From an uncultured Acidimicrobiales bacterium (GTDB lineage: Bacteria; Actinomycetota; Acidimicrobiia; Acidimicrobiales; SHLQ01): a stretch of DNA of 39,167 nucleotides. The DNA lies in contig CALHYX010000015.1 in NCBI GenBank assembly GCA_938041035.1, forward strand, positions 1 to 39,167, in the 5' to 3' direction. The position numbers and the translations under genes are program-made. Below, one piece after another: positions 16,096-24,000 of the stretch. Each line of letters begins with the position of its first letter. Position 1 is the first letter of the stretch. Under the pieces are notes generated by a model. The model was not told the DNA's origin, ran no database searches, and saw nothing but the letters and a program-made list of their open reading frames with translations.

Positions 16096-17264
16096 AGTTC
16101 GCACGCGAGACCGCAATCGTCGGCATCGGGGCCACCGAGTTCTCGAAGAACTCCGGGCGTACCCCGATGCAGCTGGCGACCGAGGCGTGTATCGCCGCCT
16201 GCGCCGACGCCGGCGTCGACCCCAAGCTGGTGAACGGCATGTCGGTGTTCAGCGCGGAGAAGAACACAGAGATCGAGGTCGCCCGCAACCTCGGCATCCC
16301 CGAGCTCACGTTCTTCTCGATGATCCATCACGGAGGCGGGGCGCCCGGCGGGGTGGTGCAACAGGCGGCGATGGCCGTGTACACCGGCGTCGCCGACTAC
16401 GTGCTCTGCTATCGGGCCTTCAACGAGCGGTCGTGGCACCGATTCGGTTCCGGGGTGCAGGGCCGGCACCAGACGCCCGAGGCCTTCGACATCAGCTTCA
16501 GCTGGTCGTCCCCGTTCGGGTTGTTGACCCCGGCCCAGTGGGTGGCGATGTTCGCCACCCGCTATATGCATCAGTACGGCGCCACGTCGGAGGACTTCGG
16601 TCGGGTGGCGGTCGCCGATCGACGCCATGCGGCCACCAACCCGAAGGCCTTTTTCTACGAGAAGCCGATAACGCTCGAGGATCACCAGAACAGCCGGTGG
16701 ATCGCCGAGCCGCTGCACCTGCTGGACTGCTGCCAGGAAAGCGATGGTGGCCAGGCGCTGCTGATCACCACCGTGGATCGGGCCCGGGATCTGGCCCAGA
16801 AGCCCGCCGTGATCGCCGCCGCCGCCCAGGGCGTGGCCGAGGATCAGCACATGATGAAGTCGTACTACCGCGACGACATCACGGGCATTCCGGAAATGGG
16901 CGTAGTCGCGCGGCAACTGTGGAGCGGCTCCGGGCTCGGCCCGGCGGACATCCAGACCGCCACCATCTATGACCACTTCACGCCGCTCGTTCTACCGCAG
17001 CTCGAGGAGTTTGGGTTCTGTGCGCCCGGTGAGGCCAAGGATTTCATCGCCGACGGCAACATCGAGATCGGCGGCGGGTTGCCGATCAACACCAACGGCG
17101 GTCAGCTGGGTGAGGCCTACATCCACGGAATGAACGGCATCGCCGAAGGCGTTCGCCAGATACGGGGCTCCTCGGTGAATCAGGTCCCCGACGTCGAGAA
17201 CGTGCTCGTGACCGCCGGTACGGCCGTGCCGACGAGCGGGCTGATCCTGACCCAGCCGGACTGA
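16092..17264 (+). CDS. Ltp2-like thiolase-fold protein (steroid side-chain retro-aldolase)
   Basis: This 390-residue SCP-x/Ltp2-type thiolase-fold protein starts AIVGIGATEFSKNSGRTP. In place of the thiolase nucleophile Cys it has MIHHGGGAPGG, as in non-thiolytic members. IYDHFTPLVL (Tyr 293) and GEAYIHGMN (Tyr 343) place two tyrosines 50 residues apart, which I believe correspond to the catalytic pair reported for Ltp2. Ltp2 cleaves the 17-hydroxy-3-oxo-4-pregnene-20-carboxyl-CoA side chain to the 17-keto steroid and propionyl-CoA. It needs the DUF35 domain of ChsH2, which is encoded by the overlapping upstream gene. The ATG overlaps the upstream TGA. Confidence 0.88.
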   Translation: MKFARETAIVGIGATEFSKNSGRTPMQLATEACIAACADAGVDPKLVNGMSVFSAEKNTEIEVARNLGIPELTFFSMIHHGGGAPGGVVQQAAMAVYTGVADYVLCYRAFNERSWHRFGSGVQGRHQTPEAFDISFSWSSPFGLLTPAQWVAMFATRYMHQYGATSEDFGRVAVADRRHAATNPKAFFYEKPITLEDHQNSRWIAEPLHLLDCCQESDGGQALLITTVDRARDLAQKPAVIAAAAQGVAEDQHMMKSYYRDDITGIPEMGVVARQLWSGSGLGPADIQTATIYDHFTPLVLPQLEEFGFCAPGEAKDFIADGNIEIGGGLPINTNGGQLGEAYIHGMNGIAEGVRQIRGSSVNQVPDVENVLVTAGTAVPTSGLILTQPD

Positions 17265-17266
17265 CC

Positions 17267-19720
17267 ATGACCTCCGCTCCCTTCTCCGGTCTTCGCGTTC
17301 TGGAGATGGGCTCGCGCACCATGGTGCCGTACCTCGGCAAGCTCCTGGTCGACGGCGGGGCCGACGTCGTGAAGATCGAGACACCGGCCGGCGACCCGTT
17401 TCGATCGTGGTCGGCGACGGGCGCCGACGTCACCGGCACCGCCAACGGGTCGGCGTGGTTCGGCTACCTGAACGCCGGCAAGCAGAGCCGGGTGCTCGAC
17501 CTGAACGATCCTGACGATCGGGCGGAGTTGGAGGCGCGGGTCGCGGCGGTCGACATCGTGCTCGATGATCATGCTCCCGCCGAGGCGCGGATGCTCGGCA
17601 TCGCGCCGGACCTCCTTCGGGCCATGAACCCCGCCGCCGTCGTGGCCACGCTGACCCGTTTCGGTACGACCGGCCCGTGGGCGAACCGCCCGGCCAACGA
17701 CTTCATCCTCCAGGCGCTCACCGGATCGGTCGACGCCCGCGGCGTGCCGGGTGAGGAACCGGTCGCCTTCGGCGGGGAACTGGGTGACTTCATCGCGGCG
17801 TCGATGCTGGCTCCGGCCGTCGCCGTGTACGGCCTGCGGTCTCGTCGCTCAGGTGTCGGTGCGCATCTCGACGGCTCCCAGTTCGAGGCGATGATGATCG
17901 CTTGTCAGACGTTCCGGGCGATGTATGACCAGTTCGCCCCCGACTACCGGTTCGGTCGCCAGATCGAGATCCCCTCCATCGAACCGGCGAGCGACGGTTC
18001 GGTGGGGTACTGCACCATCACCGGCCAGCAGTGGCAGGACTTCTGCTCCATGATCGGCGCGCCCGAGCTGATGGACGACCCGGAGCTGCAAACGTTCATC
18101 GGCCGCATGAACCGACGAGAGGACATCTGGCCGATCATCCGTCGCTTCACTGAGAGCCGCACGGTCGACGAGTTGGTGGAGCTGGCGAGCGCCTTTCGGA
18201 TACCGACGGGTCCGGTGGGCACCGGCGAAGCCGTACTCGGGTTCGCCCAGTTCGTCGACCGCGACGTGTTCGTCACCGCCGACTCCGGTGCCCGCCAACC
18301 CCGACCCGCCTACACCTTCTCGGCGTCCGAGCTGGCGCCCCTGCGCCCGGCCCCGGAGCTGGACGGGGAAGGCGCCGGTTCTTTGACCTCTGCACCTGCT
18401 GGCTCGGTGGGGCCGGGCGCGGCATCTTTGACCTCTGCACCTCGCGGGTCGGCGGGGTCGGGCGCGGCGTCGTTGACTTCTGCACCTGCCGGGTCGGCGC
18501 TTCCGCTGGCCGGGGTGAAGGTGCTCGACGTCAGCGCGTTCTTCGCCGGCCCGTTCGCCACCAACCTGCTGCGCGTCCTGGGGGCGGAGCTGATCAAGGT
18601 CGAGTCCCACGTCCGTCTCGACGGCATGCGGTGGGCCAGCGGGCTCCAGCTGCAACCGCTGTGGGAGTACTCGCCGCCCTACCACGGCGTGAACGTCGGC
18701 AAGACCGTGGTGAACCTCGATCTCACCACCGAGCCGGGCCGCGAGATCCTCGAGCAACTCATCGCCAAGGCCGACATCGTGGTCGAGAACTACAGCCCAC
18801 GCGTATTCGAGTCCTGGGGGCTCACGTGGGCGCGCATTCACGAACTGAACGAGCGGGCCATCTTCATGCGCATGCCGGCCTTTGGCATCGAGGGTCCCTG
18901 GCGCGACCGGGTCGGCTTCGCCATGACCATGGAGCAGGTGAGTGGACTGGCGAATCGAACCGGGCATCCCGACGGCCCGGTGTTGATGCCCAAGGGACCG
19001 GTCGATTTCGTGTCGGGCGCGCACGCCGCCCTCGGGGCGGTGATGGCGCTCGCCGACCGCGAACGGACCGGTTTGGGCCAGCTGGTCGAGTGCCCGCTGA
19101 TCACCGGTGCGCTTCAGGCCGCCGCCGAGCAGGTCGTCGAATGGACCGCGTACGGCAACCGCCTCGAACGCATGGGAAACGCATCGCCCTCGGCCCAGCC
19201 GCAGGGACTCTTCGAGTCGGCTCGGGCCGATCGGTGGATCGCGATCAGTGTCGAGAACGACGACCAGTGGGACGCCCTCGTCGCCGTGGTGGGCGAGCCG
19301 CTCGCCGGTCTCGACCGGGGGGCGCCGGAGGTGGCCGCGGGGTTGCGCGCCTGGGCCGCGCAGCAGCCGGCGGAGGAGGCGGCGGCGCGGCTGTGGGTCG
19401 CCGGGGTTCCGGCGGCCGATGTGGTCGACTTCAACGAATCGTGGCGAGCGGCCCAACTCGGTGCTCGCGGCGTGTTCCAGTGGGCGGATCACCCCATGGC
19501 GGGAGCCACCCCGTATCAGAGCATGCCCTTTCAGGTCGACGGACAGCATCTCCCGCTTGGAGGTCGAGCCCCGCTGCTCGGTGAACACAACGATCGGGTG
19601 CTCGCTGACCTCGGGTTGTCTCCGGCAGCCATTCAGGCCCTCTACGATGCCGATGTGACCGGGGACTGGCCCCGCGGCATTCCCCGACCCGATACCCCCG
19701 GACCCGCATCCGAGCAGTGA
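17267..19720 (+). CDS. Double-length type III (CaiB/BaiF) CoA transferase
   Basis: This 817-residue protein is two complete CaiB/BaiF domains joined head to tail. Domain 1 (about 5-360) begins LRVLEMGSRTMVPYLGKLL and has the candidate catalytic Asp in GGELGDFIAAS. Domain 2 (about 418-805) begins VKVLDVSAFFAGPFATNLL, with GVNVGKTVVNLDLTTEPG and the Asp in PKGPVDFVSGAHA. A Gly/Ala/Ser/Pro linker made of three 15-residue SLTSAP units joins them. Type III CoA transferases swap CoA between acyl-CoAs and free acids and are normally interlocked homodimers, so a fusion would make the ring from one chain. It starts two bases after the Ltp2-like gene, so it may activate or recycle side-chain acids. The substrate is unknown. 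Confidence 0.87.
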   Translation: MTSAPFSGLRVLEMGSRTMVPYLGKLLVDGGADVVKIETPAGDPFRSWSATGADVTGTANGSAWFGYLNAGKQSRVLDLNDPDDRAELEARVAAVDIVLDDHAPAEARMLGIAPDLLRAMNPAAVVATLTRFGTTGPWANRPANDFILQALTGSVDARGVPGEEPVAFGGELGDFIAASMLAPAVAVYGLRSRRSGVGAHLDGSQFEAMMIACQTFRAMYDQFAPDYRFGRQIEIPSIEPASDGSVGYCTITGQQWQDFCSMIGAPELMDDPELQTFIGRMNRREDIWPIIRRFTESRTVDELVELASAFRIPTGPVGTGEAVLGFAQFVDRDVFVTADSGARQPRPAYTFSASELAPLRPAPELDGEGAGSLTSAPAGSVGPGAASLTSAPRGSAGSGAASLTSAPAGSALPLAGVKVLDVSAFFAGPFATNLLRVLGAELIKVESHVRLDGMRWASGLQLQPLWEYSPPYHGVNVGKTVVNLDLTTEPGREILEQLIAKADIVVENYSPRVFESWGLTWARIHELNERAIFMRMPAFGIEGPWRDRVGFAMTMEQVSGLANRTGHPDGPVLMPKGPVDFVSGAHAALGAVMALADRERTGLGQLVECPLITGALQAAAEQVVEWTAYGNRLERMGNASPSAQPQGLFESARADRWIAISVENDDQWDALVAVVGEPLAGLDRGAPEVAAGLRAWAAQQPAEEAAARLWVAGVPAADVVDFNESWRAAQLGARGVFQWADHPMAGATPYQSMPFQVDGQHLPLGGRAPLLGEHNDRVLADLGLSPAAIQALYDADVTGDWPRGIPRPDTPGPASEQ
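18380..18514 (+). repeat. Three in-frame 45-base tandem repeats in the CoA transferase linker
   Basis: Units start at 18380, 18425 and 18470. The first two are identical at 38 of 45 bases, and all three share a TTGAC-TCTGCACCT core. Each encodes 15 residues beginning SLTSAP and rich in Gly, Ala and Ser. The third unit decays into the second CoA transferase domain. Confidence 0.9.
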
Positions 19721-19740
19721 CGAGCACCGAAGGAACCCCC

Positions 19741-20940
19741 ATGGCCCCCGACGGCACGAGCATCGACCTTCTCGCCCGAGAGTTCTACGCGGGCGACCCG
19801 CACACGACCTACACGTGGCTGCGCCAACACGATCCGGTGCACCGCGACGAGGCGAACGGCTTGTGGGGCATCGCTCGCTACGACGACATCATCGAAGTCG
19901 AAAAGAACAAGGCCTTGTTCATCAACTCCGGCCAGGACGACAACGGCTATCGGCCGTTGATCTCGGCCGACAAGTCCATCATCGGGCTCGACGACCCGGA
20001 GCACACCGAACGGCGCATGCTGGTCGCCCGCCGGTTCACGCCGCGAGCGGTGGGCAAATGGGAGGACGAGGTGCGGGCGTCGGTGCGGGCGCTGCTCGAC
20101 GCCGTCGACGCCGACGGCCGGGTCGAGGTCATCGCCGATCTCGCCGCACCGCTGCCCGCCATGATGATCGGCAAGTTGTTGGGCTACCCGGCCGAGATGT
20201 GGCCGAAGCTCCAGGAGTGGTCCGAACGAACGATCCAGCTCGGCGGCGGGCCGCCGTACTTCGACCCCGACGGTGTCGATGCCGTGTTCGAATTCACCGC
20301 GGCCTGTATGGAGGTCTACGAGGAGCACAAGGTGTGCCCCATGGACGACGTCATGGGCGCCTGGGTGGAGGCCGAACGCACCGGGCTCAAGAGCGGCAAG
20401 CCGTTCGACCTCGACCCCATCTTGTCGGACTGTCTGCTGCTGCTCGATGGGGGAGCGGAGACGACCCGCACGGTGATCGGCCGGACGCTCATGAACCTCG
20501 CAACCCACCCGGACCAGTGGGCGGCGTTGCGCGACGGCGCCGATCTCACGGTGGCCACCGAGGAGTTCATCCGCTACGTGACGCCCATTCACAACATGTG
20601 TCGGGCGGCGACCGCCGCCACGGAGCTGGGGGGTAAGGAGATCGCCGAGGGCGACCAGCTCGTGCTGCTGTACTCGTCGGCCAATCGGGACGAAGCGGTG
20701 TTTTCCGACGGCCAGTCCTTCGATGTTACGCGTGATCCCAACCCCCACATCGCGTTCGGGTTCGGGACCCATTTCTGCCTGGGCGCCGCCCTCGCCCGAT
20801 TGGAGATCCGGGTCTTCTTCGAGGAGTTTGTGGCCCGGTTCGCCGCGCTCGACCTGGTGGCCGACCCCGCACCGGTCGAGATGCCCAACGCCTTTGTGTA
20901 CGGGCTGAAGTCGGCTCACCTGCAGCTCACCCCGGCATAG
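19741..20940 (+). CDS. Cytochrome P450, CYP142-like (steroid C26/27 monooxygenase type)
   Basis: This protein has about 399 residues. The heme-binding loop is FGFGTHFCLGAALARLE, the I-helix has LLLLDGGAETTRTVI with the acid-alcohol pair, and the ExxR motif is in EEFIRYVTP. NMCRAATAATELGGKEI and SSANRDEAVF match the CYP142 group. CYP142 and CYP125 oxidise the terminal side-chain carbon of cholesterol/cholestenone, the first step toward the CoA esters handled by the upstream genes. I prefer the ATG at 19741, with AAGGA six bases upstream. A GTG at 19717 overlaps the previous stop (GTGA) and is possible. The final codons form the first unit of a 15-base repeat. Confidence 0.87.
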   Translation: MAPDGTSIDLLAREFYAGDPHTTYTWLRQHDPVHRDEANGLWGIARYDDIIEVEKNKALFINSGQDDNGYRPLISADKSIIGLDDPEHTERRMLVARRFTPRAVGKWEDEVRASVRALLDAVDADGRVEVIADLAAPLPAMMIGKLLGYPAEMWPKLQEWSERTIQLGGGPPYFDPDGVDAVFEFTAACMEVYEEHKVCPMDDVMGAWVEAERTGLKSGKPFDLDPILSDCLLLLDGGAETTRTVIGRTLMNLATHPDQWAALRDGADLTVATEEFIRYVTPIHNMCRAATAATELGGKEIAEGDQLVLLYSSANRDEAVFSDGQSFDVTRDPNPHIAFGFGTHFCLGAALARLEIRVFFEEFVARFAALDLVADPAPVEMPNAFVYGLKSAHLQLTPA

Positions 20941-20970
20941 TCCGACCCGGCAGAGTCTGACCCGGCAGGT
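20926..20970 (+). repeat. Three imperfect 15-base tandem repeats spanning the P450 stop codon
   Basis: CTCACCCCGGCATAG, TCCGACCCGGCAGAG and TCTGACCCGGCAGGT follow one another directly. The first contains the P450 stop codon and the other two lie downstream of it. They end where the candidate promoter of the CotH gene begins. Confidence 0.75.
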
Positions 20971-20997
20971 GACGGCCGGTAGTGGTCGTGATATTCT
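20969..20997 (+). promoter_or_regulatory. Candidate promoter of the CotH-type gene
   Basis: GTGACG (20969-20974) and TATTCT (20992-20997) are separated by 17 bases and each match the sigma-70 consensus at four of six positions. Transcription would start about 75 bases before the ATG at 21079. Confidence 0.4.
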
Positions 20998-21078
20998 GCA
21001 ACGCGTGGTCGCGGGACCACGGCTGTAGTGGGGTCAGCGGGATTCCACCAGCGAACTTCGAAGACAGTGGTGGCGGTA

Positions 21079-24000
21079 ATGATGGCGTTCGTTTTGGGGC
21101 TTTTTCGTGCCCGATCTCTTGCGATGGTCGGATTCGGAGTCGGTTTGGTGGTCGTCGCCGCGGCGTGTGTGCCGACCGCGGATCGGTCGACGGCGGTCGA
21201 CACGTTTGTCGACACCGTCGACGTCGCCCCCGGCGACGGGGTGTGCGCCGACGCTGCGGGCGACTGCTCGCTGCGCGCTGCGGTGATGGAGGCCAACGCC
21301 ACCGCGGGAGTCGACGAGATCACGCTGCCCGCCGGCATCTACTCGCTCACGATCGCAGGCGCCGGCGAAGACGGCGCCGCCACCGGCGACCTCGACGCCC
21401 TCGAGAGCGTGTACCTCCGGGCGACGGGTGGGCTTGCGGTCATCGACGCAGGTGCGCTCGGTGATCGTATTCTCGACACCCACCCGGGGGCCGGGCCGAT
21501 CGACCTCGACGGCCTCGTGCTCACCGGTGGCGCCGCCGACCAGGGTGGCGCGATTCGCGTCGGCGGCGGGGTAGTAACCGCTCGGGTCGAGGTCGAGGGC
21601 AACGCATCGTCGGGTGCGGGCGGCGGGGTGGCCGTCACCTCCGGAATCATCGATCTGGCCGGCGCATCACTCCACGACAACGTGGCCGGAGCCGAAGGGG
21701 GCGCGCTCGCGGTGCTGGGCGGCGTGGCGTGGGTGGAGAACACCACGGTGTCGGACAACGCCGCGCTCAGTGGCGGCGGGGTTGCGGTCACCAGCGGGTA
21801 CGCCGCGGTGAAGTACTCGACGATCACCGCCAACGCCGGTGGGGGCGTCGATGCCCTCGGGGGCACGCTCAGCCTGACCGCGACGATTGTGGCCGACCAG
21901 GCCGGCGGCGCGGACTGCGCATCCGCGGTGAGTTCGGAGGGGTACAACGCCGACTCCGATGCGACCTGTTCGTTCGGGCCCACCGACCTGAGCGGCCAGA
22001 CCGTCGATCTGGGTCCGCTGCAACTGAACGCGGGTGGTGACTTCCCGAGCCGGGCCCCGGATGGTGCCTCCCCGGTCGTCGATGCGATCGCCGACGGGGT
22101 GGCCGAGTGCAACGTCGACGGTCAATTCCTCGCCGACTTTCGGGTAGATCAGAACGGCGGCGATCGAGCCCTTGACGCCGGCTGCGAGATCGGCGCGGTC
22201 GAGGTCGGCTCCGCTCCGGCCTCGGTGGTCATCAGCGAGTTCATGGCCTCGAACGACGACACGCTCTTCGATGAGGACGGCGACGCCGAGGACTGGCTCG
22301 AACTGCACAACGTTTCCGGTGCCCCCTTCGATCTCACCGGATGGCACCTGACCGACGACGCCGCCAACCTCACGAAGTGGGCCCTGCCGACGCTGATCCT
22401 GCCGGCGGACGGCCGGGTGGTGGTGTTCGCATCCAACAAGGACCGCACCGGGGCGGAGTTGCACAGCAACTTCAAGCTCAGCGCCGGGGGTGAGTACCTG
22501 GCCCTCACCGACCCGGCGGCAATCGTGGTCGATGAGTTCGCTCCGGAATACCCGGCCCAGACGACCGACCTCGCCTACGGACGGGTCGACGACACCTCCA
22601 TGATCGGCTTTCTCGCCGCGGCGACGCCGGGGGCGGTCAACAGCGGCGAGGCCCTGTCGGCGCTGATCATCTCCGAACCCTCGCAGCTCACCGATGCCGA
22701 CCTGACCGTATCGATCAGCGACGTCGGCAACGGCCGATCCGGCACCATCCGCTACACCACCGACGGAACCGAACCCACCGCAGCATCCACCGAGTACACC
22801 GGGCCGATCACGGTGGCCACCAGCCTGCCCCTGCGGGCCAGGAACTTCGATGGCGTCGAATCGGGACCGGAGGCGGGGGAGGTGTACACCCGGGTCGACG
22901 CGGCGGTGGCCGCGACCTCGTCGGATCTGCCGATCGTCGTGGTCGACACCTTTGGCCAGACCATCGTCGACGAACCCGAGATCGAGGCATCGATAACCGT
23001 CTTCGATCGGGTTGGAGGCACGGCTTCGGTGGCTGGCTCGGCCGACTACTCCGGTGGGGTCGGGATCGACATCCGCGGTCGATCGTCGGCTTCGTTCCCC
23101 AAGAAGCAGTACAAGATCGAGCTTCATGACGCCGCGGGCAGCGATGTCGATGCCGACCTCCTGGGCCTGGGCGAGGAGGAAGACTGGATTCTGTACGCCC
23201 CGGGTCGCTTCGACCGCTCCATGGTCGCCAACCCGTTCATGCAGGGCCTCGCCGCCGACGTCGGGCTGACACCGATGGAGACGCAGTTCATCGAGCTGTA
23301 CCTCAACGACGGCAGCGGACCCGTCGGCGCCGATGACTACGCCGGGCTGTACGTGCTGATGGAGAACATCAAGATCGGCCCCGAGCGCGTCGACATCACC
23401 AAGTTGTCGGCAGGAGACATCGCCGAACCCGAGGTCACCGGCGGGTACCTGTTCAACGTGGACGAGACCGACGACGACGAGTACGGGTTCCGCACGAACA
23501 GCGGGTTCCCCAACGTGGGCAACCCGGCGGTCAATCTGAACATCATCCGGCCCAAACTCGACGACCTCGCCCCGGAGCAGCAGACCTGGTTCGTGGACTA
23601 CATCAACGAGTTCGACGACGTGCTCTTCGGCCCCGACTTCGCCGACCCCGATGTCGGCTACCGCTCCTACATCGACGTGCCGTCCTGGATCGACGCCCAC
23701 ATCCTGAAAGTGCTCTCCAAGGAGCCGGACCAGTTCCGCTTCAGCCACTACTACTCGCTCGATCGAGGCGGGCTCATCCGCAACGACCCGGTGTGGGACT
23801 TCGACCGCGGACTTCGCTCCGACGACCCGCGGGTCGATGAACCCGCGGAGCTGTTCACGTCGCAGCGACCGATCGAGTTCGGCTGGTGGGGGCGGTTGTT
23901 CCAGGATCCCGTCTTCGTCAATCAGTACGTGGCGCGCTGGAACCAGTTGCGCACGAACGTCCTCGACGAACCCACCCTGCACGCCACCCTCGACGCGTAC

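Noticed and set aside
18380..18514. CRISPR-like or mobile repeat reading of the 45-base units
   Set aside because: The units are directly adjacent without spacers, stay in frame and encode a linker, so a coding tandem repeat explains them.
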